In this document: positions 19,032 to 28,066 of the stretch, in pieces
How positions within the stretch are numbered: position 1 is the stretch's first letter
Layout: every line of letters begins with the position of its first letter
Source of the DNA: an uncultured Bacilli bacterium
GTDB lineage: Bacteria > Bacillota_I > Bacilli_A > RF39 > UBA660
Assembly: GCA_949505625.1 (NCBI GenBank)
Contig: CATBQD010000003.1
Coordinates: 62,001 to 126,000, forward strand
DNA: 64,000 nt
Reading direction: 5' to 3'
The notes under the pieces: generated by a model
Seen by the model: the letters and a program-made list of their open reading frames with translations, nothing else
What the model was told of the DNA's origin: nothing
The model's database searches: none
Made by a program: the position numbers and the translations under genes

Positions 19032-19092
19032 TTATATTTCAATAGTTTAAAGAAAGCATGTTATAATAAGTATGGATATGGAGTTGAATGTA

Positions 19093-20010
19093 ATGGAAGA
19101 ATTATATATAGGTTCTCATGTGTCATTTAAAAGAGATGAGCAATTATTGGGTTCTGTAGTAGAAGCATTATCTTATGGAGCAAATACGTTTATGTTTTAT
19201 ACTGGTGCTCCACAAAATACTTCAAGAGCGAGTATTGATTTGGAACTTACTTCTCTTGCACATAAATTGATGATAGAAAATAATATTGATAAAAGTAAGG
19301 TGGTAGTTCATGCACCATATATTATTAATTTAGCCAATGATAATGAAAAATATGAATTTGCAATTCGTTTTTTAAAAGAAGAAATAGCACGTGTAGAATT
19401 GTTAGGGATTGAACTTCTAGTATTGCACCCAGGAAGTCATGTAGGACTTGGAAGTGAAAAAGGAATAGAGAATATTATCCGGGCTTTAAATACGGTTATT
19501 GATAGTAAAACAAGTGTAAAAATATGTCTAGAAACAATGGCAGGAAAGGGTAGTGAATGCGGAAGAACATTTGAAGAGATTTCCCTTATCTTAAAAGGTA
19601 TGAAGTATCCAGATAAAGTAGGTGTCTGTCTAGATACTTGTCATATTCATGACGCAGGCTATACTTTACAGAATGTAGATGATATATTAACGCAGTTTGA
19701 CGATATTATTGGACTTTCAAAATTATGGGTTCTTCATATGAATGATAGTAAAAATGAATTAGGAAGTCATAAGGATAGACATGAAAATTTCGGATTAGGA
19801 ACGATTGGCTTTGAAAATTTAATGAACGTGATAGAGCATCCAAAATTAAAAGAAGTTCCTAAAATATTAGAAACTCCTTATGTTAGTGAATCCTTTAATT
19901 CAAATGAGAAAATTTATCCTCCTTATAAGTTTGAAATTGAAATGATTAAAAATAAAAAAATGAATCATAATTTAATAGAGGATATTAGAAACTATTATAA
20001 GAAAGATTGA
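19093..20010 (+). CDS. nfo: Endonuclease IV (AP endonuclease)
   Basis: 305 residues from ATG 19093, which has ATGGAG upstream; the in-frame ATG at 19072 lies next to a TATAAT promoter element (19062-19067). Zinc-dependent TIM-barrel enzyme that cuts DNA at abasic sites. Metal ligands are visible in order: VVHAPY, VLHPGSH, CLETMAG, CLDTCHIHDAGY, LHMNDSK and KDRHENFGLG. In spore formers Nfo repairs spore DNA during germination. Next to the DUF2624 gene as in B. subtilis (yqfS-yqfT). Confidence 0.94.
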   Translation: MEELYIGSHVSFKRDEQLLGSVVEALSYGANTFMFYTGAPQNTSRASIDLELTSLAHKLMIENNIDKSKVVVHAPYIINLANDNEKYEFAIRFLKEEIARVELLGIELLVLHPGSHVGLGSEKGIENIIRALNTVIDSKTSVKICLETMAGKGSECGRTFEEISLILKGMKYPDKVGVCLDTCHIHDAGYTLQNVDDILTQFDDIIGLSKLWVLHMNDSKNELGSHKDRHENFGLGTIGFENLMNVIEHPKLKEVPKILETPYVSESFNSNEKIYPPYKFEIEMIKNKKMNHNLIEDIRNYYKKD

Positions 20011-20258
20011 TATTTTTGTTTCATTGTATAAAAAAGTTCTATCCCTTTCTCGTAAGTGGTAGGAGAGAGCTTAGTTTTTAATTCATTAAAAATTGGAGTA
20101 GGATTTCCATATAGAAAAACTTTCCAATTTTTTTTTAATTCCTCATATAAAATGTTTATTTCATCATCGCATAATGAAATAGAGTTAGAATTCGCAAATT
20201 TTTTAATATCATCTTTTGTAATTTTTTCTACATATTTTTGTAGTATTTGTTCTTTCAC
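19995..20258 (-). CDS. DUF2624 family protein (YqfT-like)
   Basis: 87 residues from GTG 20258, with GAGGTG upstream. Helical, charged protein; VEKITKDDIKKFANSNSISL resembles the N-terminus of B. subtilis YqfT (DUF2624), which is also next to nfo. Its 3' end overlaps nfo by 16 bp in convergent orientation. Function unknown. Confidence 0.7.
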   Translation of the reverse strand: MKEQILQKYVEKITKDDIKKFANSNSISLCDDEINILYEELKKNWKVFLYGNPTPIFNELKTKLSPTTYEKGIELFYTMKQKYQSFL

Positions 20259-20340
20259 AATTTCACCTCAGATTATTATATGTAAGATAAATAGAATAAT
20301 GTAGTAAATATTTCATAAAGTAATAATAAGGAGGAATTTT

Positions 20341-20913
20341 ATGAATATTCCAAGCATAAACTATGTCCCACTATTAAGTGAGGAAACAATGAATTTACAC
20401 ATTCAAAAATTATATAAAGGTTATCTTGACCGATTAAGAAAAATTACAAATGATGATCCATTAATTGCAGTCTTAAATATTTCAAATTATCCACTTAGTG
20501 AAAGAGGCACAATTTTATATAATGCAGGAGGAGTTTTAAATCATGAACTTTATTTTGAAGAATTGAATCAACGTGGGAATCATGTACCTAGGAACAAATT
20601 AAAATTAGCGATTGATAAAAAATATGGAAATTTTGAAAAATTTAAACAAGAATTTATTAAAACATCCAAACAATTAGTTGGTTCTGGATATACTTTTTTA
20701 GTACTTCAAAATAATGAATTAAATATTGTAAATATGAGTAATCAAGAAACTCCATATTCGTATGATATGATACCACTTATGAATATTGATTTATGGGAGC
20801 ATGCTTATTATTTGGATTATAAAGCAAATAAAGATGCCTATATAGATGCTTTTTTTAAGCTATTAGATTTTGATGTGATAGAGAATCGATATGAACAAGC
20901 CACTCAAAACTAA
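20341..20913 (+). CDS. sodA: Iron/manganese superoxide dismutase
   Basis: 190 residues, slightly shorter than the usual ~200. Converts superoxide to hydrogen peroxide and oxygen. Metal ligands are recognisable as the His in MNLHIQK, the His in AGGVLNHELYF, and the Asp and His in IDLWEHAYYLDY. The first helix normally reads HHxxHHxxYV; here it is HIQKLYKGYL, so the second-sphere histidines are lost, while the tyrosine remains. AAGGAGG lies upstream. The start of the PBP2 gene overlaps its end by 23 bp. Confidence 0.88.
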   Translation: MNIPSINYVPLLSEETMNLHIQKLYKGYLDRLRKITNDDPLIAVLNISNYPLSERGTILYNAGGVLNHELYFEELNQRGNHVPRNKLKLAIDKKYGNFEKFKQEFIKTSKQLVGSGYTFLVLQNNELNIVNMSNQETPYSYDMIPLMNIDLWEHAYYLDYKANKDAYIDAFFKLLDFDVIENRYEQATQN

Positions 20914-22984
20914 AAAATCATGGAAAAAACCAAACTATAAATCATTTAATCGTAAAAAAGAAAGAAATATCACATTAATCATTTTAAAAAGATACTATAT
21001 ATTAATTGGTATTATTATATTTGCAATGTCTATTTTATTACTTAATTTAGTACATGTACAATTACTAAAAAATAAATATTATATGAAAAAAGTAGAAACG
21101 CTTAATACTAGAATAGTGGAAGGATCTTCGGCGCCAAGGGGAAGAATTTATGATAGAAATCATAAACTTTTAGTAGATAATGTTCCAGTCAAAACAATTT
21201 ATTACAAAAAACAGACGGGAATTACGATCAAAGAAGAAATAGAACTTGCTTATACTTTAGCACAAGTTTTAGAAATAAATACATCTTCCTTGAAAGAGCA
21301 AGAATTAAAAAATTTCTTTATAAAATCTAACCCTGAAAAAGCTGAAGCAAAAATTACTAAAGAAGAGTGGGAAAAGCTAAAGTCAAGAGAACTTACTAAA
21401 GAAGATATAGAAAACTATCAACTAGAACGCATTACTGAAGAAGAATTAGCGAGATATCAAGAATTAGATATTAAAGCAGCTTATTTTTATACATTGATGA
21501 ATAAAGGATATTCTTATTCTGAAAAAGTACTTAAAAATAAAGATGTTACTGATTTAGAATATGCGAAAATTGTGGAGCTTGATTTAAAAGGGGTAAATGT
21601 TAGATTAGATTGGGAGAGAAGTTATCCATATGAGAAAACATTTCGTTCTATTTTGGGAACTGTTTCATCTGCAGAAAGTGGAATTCCATATGAATTAAAA
21701 GATGATTATTTATCCAAAGGATATTCTTTAAATGATAGAGTAGGAACTAGTTATTTAGAATATCAATATGAAGAATATTTAAAAGGGAAAAAGAATATTT
21801 ACCAAGTATTATCAAATGGAGAATATCAATTAATAGAAGAAGGCAATAGAGGAAATGATATTGTTTTAACAATTGATATTGAATTACAACAAATGGTAGA
21901 AAAAGTTTTAGAAGAACAATTATTGATTGCCAAAAAATCTCCAAATACGAAATATTATAATCGTTCTTTTGTTGTGATTACAGACCCTAATACTGGAGAA
22001 ATTCTAGCTATGGCTGGAAAACAGATTATAGAAAAAAATGGAGAGTACTTATTTTATGATTATACACCTGGAATTGTAACGGCACCAGTAGTTGTTGGTT
22101 CTGTAATAAAAGGAGCATCTCATATAGTTGGTTATAATACAGGTGCTTTAAAAATTGGTGAAAAAAGAACTGATGAATGTATTAAAGTAGCAGGAACACC
22201 ATTAAAATGTTCTTGGAAAAGTTTTGGATTAATTGATGACTTGTTGGCCTTAAAATATTCATCTAATACTTATCAATTTAGAACGGCTATGAAAGTAGGT
22301 GGTGGATATTATACTTACGATGGACCGCTTACATTGAATCCAGATGCATTTACAATTTATCGAAATACTTTTCGTGAATTTGGACTAGGTGTAAAAACAG
22401 AAATTGATTTACCAGTAGAAAGTGTTGGTTTAGTCGGTAATGATACTCAATCAGGTTTACTTCTAGATTTCGCAATCGGACAATATGATACTTATACACC
22501 AATTCAATTATCTCAATATATTTCTACAATTGCGAATGGTGGAAATAGAATAAAACCTCATTTATTAAAAGAAGTTTATGATTCAACAAAAGAAAATTTA
22601 ACAGAAAAAATATTTGAGTTTGAACCTGTTGTTTTAAATAAAGTAAATACAGAAGACCAGTATTTAAATAGAGTAAAAGAAGGTCTAAAAATGGTAATGG
22701 AAAGAAATGGTACTGGATATACAAGTATGAATTTAAATTTAAAACCCGCTGGAAAAACAGGAACAAGCCAAAGTATTCTTGATACAGATGGGGATGGAAT
22801 TGGAGATACAGAAACAATTACGACGACTTTTGCAGGCTATGCTCCGTATGATAATCCAGTTATGACAATTGTAGTAGTTTCGCCTGATAGTTATTATCAA
22901 AATAGTAATTCTGATTATGAATATCCTGTTACTCGTAAAATATCGAATGAAGTTTCAAAAAAATTCTTTGAAATTTATCAATAA
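20891..22984 (+). CDS. Class B penicillin-binding protein 2 (transpeptidase)
   Basis: 697 residues. A single N-terminal membrane helix (about residues 35-55) is followed by a pedestal domain ([12 protein letters not shown]) and a transpeptidase domain with catalytic SVIK (in [10 protein letters not shown]), SSN (KYSSNTYQ) and KTG (AGKTGTSQ). Likely partner of RodA (7043) in side-wall peptidoglycan synthesis; in B. subtilis pbpA also follows sodA. A charged ~100-residue insert sits near residues 130-210. Confidence 0.92.
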   Translation: MNKPLKTKKSWKKPNYKSFNRKKERNITLIILKRYYILIGIIIFAMSILLLNLVHVQLLKNKYYMKKVETLNTRIVEGSSAPRGRIYDRNHKLLVDNVPVKTIYYKKQTGITIKEEIELAYTLAQVLEINTSSLKEQELKNFFIKSNPEKAEAKITKEEWEKLKSRELTKEDIENYQLERITEEELARYQELDIKAAYFYTLMNKGYSYSEKVLKNKDVTDLEYAKIVELDLKGVNVRLDWERSYPYEKTFRSILGTVSSAESGIPYELKDDYLSKGYSLNDRVGTSYLEYQYEEYLKGKKNIYQVLSNGEYQLIEEGNRGNDIVLTIDIELQQMVEKVLEEQLLIAKKSPNTKYYNRSFVVITDPNTGEILAMAGKQIIEKNGEYLFYDYTPGIVTAPVVVGSVIKGASHIVGYNTGALKIGEKRTDECIKVAGTPLKCSWKSFGLIDDLLALKYSSNTYQFRTAMKVGGGYYTYDGPLTLNPDAFTIYRNTFREFGLGVKTEIDLPVESVGLVGNDTQSGLLLDFAIGQYDTYTPIQLSQYISTIANGGNRIKPHLLKEVYDSTKENLTEKIFEFEPVVLNKVNTEDQYLNRVKEGLKMVMERNGTGYTSMNLNLKPAGKTGTSQSILDTDGDGIGDTETITTTFAGYAPYDNPVMTIVVVSPDSYYQNSNSDYEYPVTRKISNEVSKKFFEIYQ

Positions 22985-23028
22985 TTTGTTATAATAGGTG
23001 TGGATTTATCAAAAAGGAGGGAAATAGT

Positions 23029-23196
23029 ATGGCAAAAAAAGGAGAAGCTAGAGAAAGAATCACTCTTCAATGTACTGTTTGTAAAGAAGAAAACTATCGT
23101 ACAGAAAAAAATAAAAAAAATACGACAGACCGTTTAGAACTAAATAAATTCTGTCCAAAATGTAGAAAATCAACAACTCATAAAGAAAAGAAATAA
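23029..23196 (+). CDS. rpmG: 50S ribosomal protein L33 (zinc form)
   Basis: 55 residues beginning [18 protein letters not shown]. Two CxxC pairs (CTVC and CPKC) show this is the zinc-binding C+ form. AAAGGAGGG lies upstream and a TATAAT at about 22989-22994 provides a promoter. Confidence 0.96.
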   Translation: MAKKGEARERITLQCTVCKEENYRTEKNKKNTTDRLELNKFCPKCRKSTTHKEKK

Positions 23197-23207
23197 GGAG
23201 ATACAAA

Positions 23208-23387
23208 ATGGGAAAAAAACAACCAATTGTAAATCATGGAATGCTACATGATTCAATTAATTATAGTGCTTTAATAGAAGCTCAGGCTACAATGCCAGCT
23301 TTTGGTGGCGCACATAAAGAGGAAAAACCAAAAGTAAAATCTCTTGGAAAAATGAAAACAAATTATAAAAGAACTACCAATAAGTAG
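23208..23387 (+). CDS. Small hypothetical protein between rpmG and efp
   Basis: 59 residues starting MGKKQPIVNHGMLHDSINYS and ending in a basic tail. ATAAGGAG precedes it and 14 bp separate it from efp, so it belongs to the rpmG-efp operon. Basic and small like a ribosomal or RNA-binding accessory protein, but I do not recognise it. Confidence 0.75.
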   Translation: MGKKQPIVNHGMLHDSINYSALIEAQATMPAFGGAHKEEKPKVKSLGKMKTNYKRTTNK

Positions 23388-23401
23388 AAAGGAGGACTTT
23401 T

Positions 23402-23959
23402 ATGTTTAATATTAATGACATTAAAAATGGAATTACATTTATCTATGAAGATAATATTTATCAAGTACTAGAATTTCAACATGTAAAGCCTGGGAAAGGT
23501 GCTGCTTTTGTAAAAGCAAAATTACGTAATTTAAGAACTGGATCAACAGTAGAAAAAACATTCAATACTAGTATTAAATTAGAAAAAGCTATGATTGAAA
23601 AACAAAATATGCAATATTTATATAATAATGGTGATGTTCATAACTTTATGAATATGCAAAGTTATGAACAAATTGAACTTTCAAAAGCTCAATTAGGGGA
23701 TAGTGAAAAGTTCTTAAAAGAAGGAATCAATGTTGATATTAGTTTTTATCAAGGAGAATTAATAGGAATTATTTTACCTGATAAAATTGAATATGAAGTA
23801 GAAAAAACAGAACCAGCTGTCAAAGGAAATACAACAAATAACGCAATGAAAGATGCTTATATGGAAAATGGTTTAATGGTTAGAGTTCCTTTATTTATTG
23901 AACAAGGAGAACATATTCTTGTTTCAACAAAAGATGGAAAATATGATTCAAGAGCATAA
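23402..23959 (+). CDS. efp: Elongation factor P
   Basis: 185 residues. Binds between P and E sites of stalled ribosomes to rescue polyproline synthesis. Three beta-barrel layout: KOW-like N-terminal domain with the modification-site loop PGKGAAFV (lysine at the tip), central OB domain, and a C-terminal OB domain with FIEQGEHILVSTKDGKY. AAAGGAGG upstream; terminator directly follows. Confidence 0.96.
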   Translation: MFNINDIKNGITFIYEDNIYQVLEFQHVKPGKGAAFVKAKLRNLRTGSTVEKTFNTSIKLEKAMIEKQNMQYLYNNGDVHNFMNMQSYEQIELSKAQLGDSEKFLKEGINVDISFYQGELIGIILPDKIEYEVEKTEPAVKGNTTNNAMKDAYMENGLMVRVPLFIEQGEHILVSTKDGKYDSRA

Positions 23960-23980
23960 TACGAGAAATCGTATTTTTCT
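23958..23980 (+). terminator. Rho-independent terminator of efp operon
   Basis: AATACGA (23958-23964) pairs with TCGTATT (23969-23975) over a GAAA tetraloop, followed by Ts. Confidence 0.85.
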
Positions 23981-24044
23981 TTTTAGAAAAAATATGTTTC
24001 TAAATTTCATATCTGTGGTATACTAATAATAAGGAGTAAGCTAT

Positions 24045-24272
24045 ATGGATGTAAAAAAAGCAAGAGAGTTTTGTTTGGCAGTAAAAAAGCTGAATGAACA
24101 ATTTAATATGTCGTTTTTCTTTGTGACAGAAGGAGCAAGTATTACAGATAATAGAGGAAATGATGCAGTAAAACATGCAAGGTTGTGTCATGAAGAATGG
24201 GAAAAAGCACATGGTGAAGATCCGAAGAAGGAGTGGGATATTAATGGATTACGAAACACAGATGGCAAATGA
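24045..24272 (+). CDS. Small hypothetical protein
   Basis: 75 residues with ATAAGGAG upstream. Soluble, with GASITDNRGNDAVKHARLCH in the middle. It overlaps the start of the next gene by 29 bp, so the two are probably translated from one message. No family recognised. Confidence 0.7.
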   Translation: MDVKKAREFCLAVKKLNEQFNMSFFFVTEGASITDNRGNDAVKHARLCHEEWEKAHGEDPKKEWDINGLRNTDGK

Positions 24273-24657
24273 AGCTAAGAAAAAGAAAAATGGTCAATTA
24301 TTTGGACTTATTTTCGCACTTATTTTATTAGGTGGAGTAGCATATTTTTACTACAATTATCAACAGGGAAGTGGCGCAAAGAAGTTTGAGAAAATTGCGA
24401 AATCTTTATTAGATAGTGTCAATGAAGTTTATAAAAGTGATAAAATGTTTGAATTAGAGGATGTAACTTATACATTTCCTGATAAATCAATCGTTAATTT
24501 TGATGAAAGAACTTTAAAAGGTGGTACTATTAATCGTTATCAAAATGGTAATGTAGAATTCGCTATTTATGATTCTGATTGGTGTGCTACAAAAACAAGA
24601 CTTAGTAATAAAATTGAAGTTACAGAATATAAGAGTGGAGAATGCGTTATAAAATAA
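24244..24657 (+). CDS. Small membrane-anchored hypothetical protein
   Basis: 137 residues from ATG 24244 (GAAGGAG upstream). A cytoplasmic KKKK stretch is followed by one membrane helix (GLIFALILLGGVAYFYY) and an external domain of ~95 residues with two cysteines (DWCATK and GECVIK) that could form a disulfide. The layout resembles a pseudopilin but lacks the prepilin cleavage motif. Function unknown. Confidence 0.75.
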   Translation: MDYETQMANEAKKKKNGQLFGLIFALILLGGVAYFYYNYQQGSGAKKFEKIAKSLLDSVNEVYKSDKMFELEDVTYTFPDKSIVNFDERTLKGGTINRYQNGNVEFAIYDSDWCATKTRLSNKIEVTEYKSGECVIK

Positions 24658-24662
24658 CAACA

Positions 24663-24691
24663 TTGACAAAGAAAGCAAACTCTAGTATAAT
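24663..24691 (+). promoter_or_regulatory. Consensus sigma-A promoter of antitoxin-like RNA, copy A
   Basis: TTGACA (24663-24668), 17-bp spacer, TATAAT (24686-24691). It is a perfect vegetative promoter with no protein gene behind it on the plus strand. Confidence 0.85.
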
Positions 24692-24697
24692 GGATAT

Positions 24698-24799
24698 AGA
24701 TGAGATTTCATCAAAAAAAGTGGAAGTACTTGTTTCTTGGTAAGTACTTACCTCTGGTTTTTTTGGTAAGTACTACATTCCAATATGTAGTACTTTTTA
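24698..24799 (+). ncRNA. Candidate type I antitoxin RNA, copy A
   Basis: Predicted ~100-nt RNA. Starting just after the promoter it contains a small GATGA/TCATC hairpin, an AAGTACTT/AAGTACTT stem that includes the palindrome GGTAAGTACTTACC, and a terminator AAGTACTACAT (24768-24778) / ATGTAGTACTT (24785-24795) with a T-run. It is antisense to the 3' part of the peptide mRNA encoded on the minus strand. The copy at 34571-34674 keeps the same elements with compensating differences in the stems. Confidence 0.7.
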
Positions 24800-24828
24800 T
24801 GTGAAAGTTATCAACCTTCCCCCTTATT

Positions 24829-24903
24829 TTACTTTTCTAAAAGTAGAATAAATAATAAAAATATAATTAAGAAAAGCATTCTTATTAGTGAATCTTTTTT
24901 CAT
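24829..24903 (-). CDS. Candidate type I toxin peptide, copy A
   Basis: 24 residues starting MKKDSLIRMLFLIIF and ending LLLEK: a short basic head followed by one continuous hydrophobic helix, the form of type I toxins such as Ibs or Fst. AGAAAGGGG lies upstream. Copy B (34461) differs at only a few residues despite DNA divergence. A minus-strand transcript would run through the RNA at 24698-24799 and end at the T-run near 24712, giving ~90 nt of overlap. Conserved GGGGGAAGGTTGATAACTTT follows the stop in both copies. Confidence 0.7.
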   Translation of the reverse strand: MKKDSLIRMLFLIIFLLFILLLEK

Positions 24904-25134
24904 TAATTATAGCCCCTTTCTAAGAGGCAAATACTACAACAAGTAAAACAACCACATATTAGAATATAGATTATTATAAAATAAAAGTAAAATCATAAAT
25001 TTTTAAAATTTGTATTTAAGATTCTATAGAATTTTTATTTTGGTAAAAAGAATTTTAAAATTTATAAAGTATACTTTGTAAGAGAATAAAAGTTTGAAAT
25101 ATTGCAAATTTATTTATAAATGTTCTAAAAAAGG
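24904..25134. other. Intergenic region upstream of candidate toxin A
   Basis: Holds the toxin ribosome site and presumably its minus-strand promoter, which I could not place with confidence, then AT-rich DNA up to the infC promoter. No gene is seen. Confidence 0.5.
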
Positions 25135-25163
25135 TTGACAAACATACTATTTTATTGTAATAT
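25135..25163 (+). promoter_or_regulatory. Sigma-A promoter of infC-rpmI-rplT
   Basis: TTGACA (25135-25140), 17-bp spacer, TAATAT (25158-25163). Confidence 0.8.
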
Positions 25164-25169
25164 CTAATA

Positions 25170-25306
25170 GAAATGAAAAGGAAAGAAGAAGTTTCCACTT
25201 CTCACCCGAACGTGAATAATGTTGGGTAAAAGGCCATGAATGAACAATAGAATAATGTTCAAGATTATTGTCTTTTTAAGTGGATACTTTTGTATTCACT
25301 TTTTTA
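25170..25306 (+). ncRNA. Ribosomal protein L20 leader with attenuator
   Basis: The ~190-nt leader of infC carries the L20-leader-like segments GGAAAGAAGAAGTTTCC, CACCCGAACG and GTTGGGTAAAAGGCC. It ends in an intrinsic terminator, AAGTGGATAC (25278-25287) / GTATTCACTT (25292-25301) plus T-run, before the infC ribosome site. In Bacillota, excess L20 binds this leader and promotes termination. Identification is by pattern and position; a covariance-model search would settle it. Confidence 0.8.
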
Positions 25307-25356
25307 TTGAAATGTGCATCAAATGCATGAAATATAATATTTTGGAGGTGTCAGTT

Positions 25357-25887
25357 ATCGCAAATAAAGAGAAAGATTTGTTTATCAATGAACAAATACG
25401 TGCAAAAGAAGTAATGGTTATTGGACCAAATGGAGAACAACTTGGAATAAAACCAATTAAGGATGCTCTTACACTTGCAAATTATGCTGGTTTTGACCTT
25501 GTACTTATGAGTCCTAATGCAAATCCACAAGTTTGTAAAATTATGGATTATAATAAGTTTAAGTATGAGAGTAAAAAGAAAAACAAAGAAAATTTAAAAA
25601 AGCAAAGAGAAAATAATCTAGAAATGAAAGAATATCGTCTTTCTGTATCTATTGATGTTCATGATTTTGATACAAGAGTTCGTAATTCTTCAAAATATTT
25701 AGAAAAAGGACATAAAATAAAAGTCAGCATTCGTTTTAAAGGAAGAGAAATGGCACATCCAGAATTAGGTCGTGAAGTGCTACTTCGATTTGCAGAATCT
25801 TTAAATGAAATATCAGTAATAGAACAAAAACCAACAATGGATGGTCGTTTTATGACTATGATACTTATGCCAAAGAAAGAAAAATAG
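25357..25887 (+). CDS. infC: Translation initiation factor IF-3 (AUC start)
   Basis: 176 residues. The N-terminal region KDLFINEQIRAKEVMVIGPNG and C-terminal RFKGREMAHPELG...EQKPTMDGR are classical IF-3. The only start with a proper ribosome site is ATC at 25357: GGAGG at 25344-25348 lies 8 bases before it and homology begins there. The in-frame GTG at 25348 is inside the ribosome site, and the ATG at 25240 is inside the leader RNA. infC uses a rare AUU-type start in many bacteria so that IF-3 can repress its own initiation. Confidence 0.93.
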   Translation: MANKEKDLFINEQIRAKEVMVIGPNGEQLGIKPIKDALTLANYAGFDLVLMSPNANPQVCKIMDYNKFKYESKKKNKENLKKQRENNLEMKEYRLSVSIDVHDFDTRVRNSSKYLEKGHKIKVSIRFKGREMAHPELGREVLLRFAESLNEISVIEQKPTMDGRFMTMILMPKKEK

Positions 25888-25898
25888 GAGGAATTTAT

Positions 25899-26087
25899 AT
25901 GCCAAAAATGAAAACTCATAAGGGAACTGCTAAAGTTTGTAAAGTTAGACCTGGAGGAACTGTAAAAATTGGACATCCAGGAACAAGACATAATACAGGA
26001 AAGAAAAATGCTGCTTCTAATAGAGTAGGAAGAACAGCTTCACTTTTAAGTAAAAGTGACTATAAGAGAATTAAAGATATTATTTAG
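25899..26087 (+). CDS. rpmI: 50S ribosomal protein L35
   Basis: 62 residues, [16 protein letters not shown] start and highly basic, 11 bp after infC with AGGAGG upstream. Normal length and order for the infC-rpmI-rplT operon. Confidence 0.97.
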   Translation: MPKMKTHKGTAKVCKVRPGGTVKIGHPGTRHNTGKKNAASNRVGRTASLLSKSDYKRIKDII

Positions 26088-26107
26088 TATTAAAGGAGGA
26101 ATTAGAA

Positions 26108-26677
26108 ATGCCAAGAGTAAAGACTGGAACAGTAACACGTGCTCGTCATAAGAAAGTGATGAAGCAAGCAAAGGGATATTTTGGAAGTAAACATAGATTA
26201 TATAAAACTGCCAAAGAACAAGTAATGCATTCTGGAAAATATGCATATAGAGATAGAAGACAAAATAAAAGAGAATTTAGAAAATTATGGATTATTAGAA
26301 TTAATGCAGCTTGTCGTGAAAACGAAATTAGCTATTCTAAATTCATTAATGGATTAAATAAAGCTGGAGTAACAATCAATAGAAAAATGTTAGCTGAAAT
26401 CGCAATTGATAATCCTGCATCATTTACAGATTTAGTAACAATTGCCAAAGATGCTTTAAATGGAAAAGTTTCTGCTAAAAATGAAACAAAAGCAGAAGTT
26501 AAAAAAGAGACTGTAAAAACAGAAACTAAGAAAGAAGCTCCAAAAAAAGAAGTAGCGAAAGAAACTACAGATTTATCAAAACTTACAGTAGCAGAACTTC
26601 GTGAAATTGCAAAAGCCAAAGGTGTAGAAGGATATTCTACAATGAAAAAAGCTGAATTAGTAGATGCTTTAAAATAG
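26108..26677 (+). CDS. rplT: 50S ribosomal protein L20 with C-terminal Rho-N/SAP-like extension
   Basis: 189 residues. Residues 1-118 are ordinary L20 ([20 protein letters not shown] start, [16 protein letters not shown]), needed for early 50S assembly and autoregulation. Beyond that is a Lys/Glu/Thr-rich linker (residues ~120-150) and a ~35-residue module, [20 protein letters not shown] then [14 protein letters not shown], that closely matches the Rho N-terminal/SAP-like nucleic-acid-binding fold. Standard L20 lacks this. The terminator follows directly. Confidence 0.95.
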   Translation: MPRVKTGTVTRARHKKVMKQAKGYFGSKHRLYKTAKEQVMHSGKYAYRDRRQNKREFRKLWIIRINAACRENEISYSKFINGLNKAGVTINRKMLAEIAIDNPASFTDLVTIAKDALNGKVSAKNETKAEVKKETVKTETKKEAPKKEVAKETTDLSKLTVAELREIAKAKGVEGYSTMKKAELVDALK

Positions 26678-26698
26678 GTTTTTTAAAATCTATTTTTT
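26671..26698 (+). terminator. Rho-independent terminator of infC operon
   Basis: AAAATAGGTTTT pairs with AAAATCTATTTT around the rplT stop, followed by Ts. Confidence 0.75.
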
Positions 26699-26795
26699 TG
26701 TATACTTTAAAGAAACTAACCTTATAAAATTTTTGTAGACTTTGTGCATTTTGGTCTGATATAATATATTAAATAGTTTTCAGGAGGTTGTAAAG

Positions 26796-28004
26796 ATGGA
26801 ACAAGGAATTTGGAAAAAGTATGAAAAAACAGTTTGTAAACCAGAGGGAGAAAGAGCATCTTATCATGATTTATATGAAGACTTAAAAGATAGTAGAAGG
26901 AGTTGGGAAATTGCCCAAAGTCTTGATGAATGTAAAGCTCAACTTTGTGGTGTAGATTTAAGAACGACTGGTAGAGTGCTAGAGGCTGGAGATATTTATG
27001 TTTACTATGTTTTAGAAAAAGAAAAATTGATTCCGATTTTATATTTTAAAATAGTACAGGTTTATGATGATAATGAACTGATGCATTATATTGAATATAA
27101 TGGAAATTCAGATTACTATAACTCGATTATAGAGATTGCAGTTCAATATCTTCCAGAAGTAATTAGAAAATTGAAAGAAATAGATTCAGAAAAAAATCAA
27201 TTTTACATAGAGGAATTAGAAAGCAGATATTATAATCATCAACATATTTTAGAATTACAATCTAAAGTAGAATATACAGAAGAGGAATTGCTTTTCTTAT
27301 ATAAAATGTATAATTATAATTTTTCATTAGAAAGAATATATAAGACAATTGTTAGTTCAAAGATTGAAAGTAGAGATCTAGTAGTAGACTTTGAGAGTTT
27401 TTCAGAAGAAGGAAAAGCAAAGCTTTTCTTATCCATACATGGATTACTATTTGAATCTCCGATATCTATTTCTTCTAAAAAAGTAATGACTTTAATCGTA
27501 GAAAACGGAGACTTAAGTTGTCTTTGTTATGCTTCTTCAGAAATCCTAAAAGATAAAGATTTTATTATAGGATTATTACAAGTATTTGCTGAATGTGGTG
27601 AATTTAATCCAATGAATACTACAAAATTAAATGCTCTTCCAGAATGTTATAGAACTGATCCTGAAATTTTAAGTTTGATACTTTATTATGGGGGAGATCT
27701 TGTGGTTTCAGAGTGGTTAGCGAAATCTCCAGAAGAAAAACTAAAAAGTCCAGAGTTTGTTTATCCTTTATTAGAAGCTTTTATTAGAGGGAAAATCAGA
27801 GATGGTAAACCGTGTTGTGATGCAAGTAATCTATTAAGACTTTTACCAAACGAAATATTGAATGATATAGAAAATCATATTATGTTTGGACCAGAGCAAA
27901 ATCCACAAAAAGGTTTATGGTCAGGAGAAGATTTAAAACAGATTAGTTATCAGAAATTATTAAACCATAGAGCTAAGGTTTTACAGTATAGAAAGGAACA
28001 TTAA
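26796..28004 (+). CDS. Conserved hypothetical protein
   Basis: 402 residues with CAGGAGG upstream and a TATAAT-like -10 nearby. Soluble, mostly helical. The N-terminal ~110 residues form a mixed strand region (RVLEAGDIYVYYVLEKEK); the second half contains short helical repeats of the type DPEILSLILYYGGDL, EWLAKSPEEKLKSPEFVYPL. No family assigned with confidence. It is monocistronic or leads the HD/HAD pair. Confidence 0.75.
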   Translation: MEQGIWKKYEKTVCKPEGERASYHDLYEDLKDSRRSWEIAQSLDECKAQLCGVDLRTTGRVLEAGDIYVYYVLEKEKLIPILYFKIVQVYDDNELMHYIEYNGNSDYYNSIIEIAVQYLPEVIRKLKEIDSEKNQFYIEELESRYYNHQHILELQSKVEYTEEELLFLYKMYNYNFSLERIYKTIVSSKIESRDLVVDFESFSEEGKAKLFLSIHGLLFESPISISSKKVMTLIVENGDLSCLCYASSEILKDKDFIIGLLQVFAECGEFNPMNTTKLNALPECYRTDPEILSLILYYGGDLVVSEWLAKSPEEKLKSPEFVYPLLEAFIRGKIRDGKPCCDASNLLRLLPNEILNDIENHIMFGPEQNPQKGLWSGEDLKQISYQKLLNHRAKVLQYRKEH

Positions 28005-28066
28005 TTTCATAAATTTGCGAGTCATGTTTTTTATATGATATAATGTAGAAGAAGAAGGTTTTTAAC

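Noticed and set aside
18968-19046. Short frame beginning ATGACAACGATGGTC after the PurZ-like cluster
   Set aside because: It runs through the terminator hairpin and lacks a ribosome site.
24661-24800. Simple terminator cluster only, with no RNA gene
   Set aside because: The perfect promoter in front, and conservation of promoter, stems and peptide in the inverted copy, are better explained by an RNA gene.
25240-25356. Upstream ATG of infC at 25240
   Set aside because: It lies in the structured leader RNA before the attenuator, has no ribosome site and the added residues do not match IF-3.
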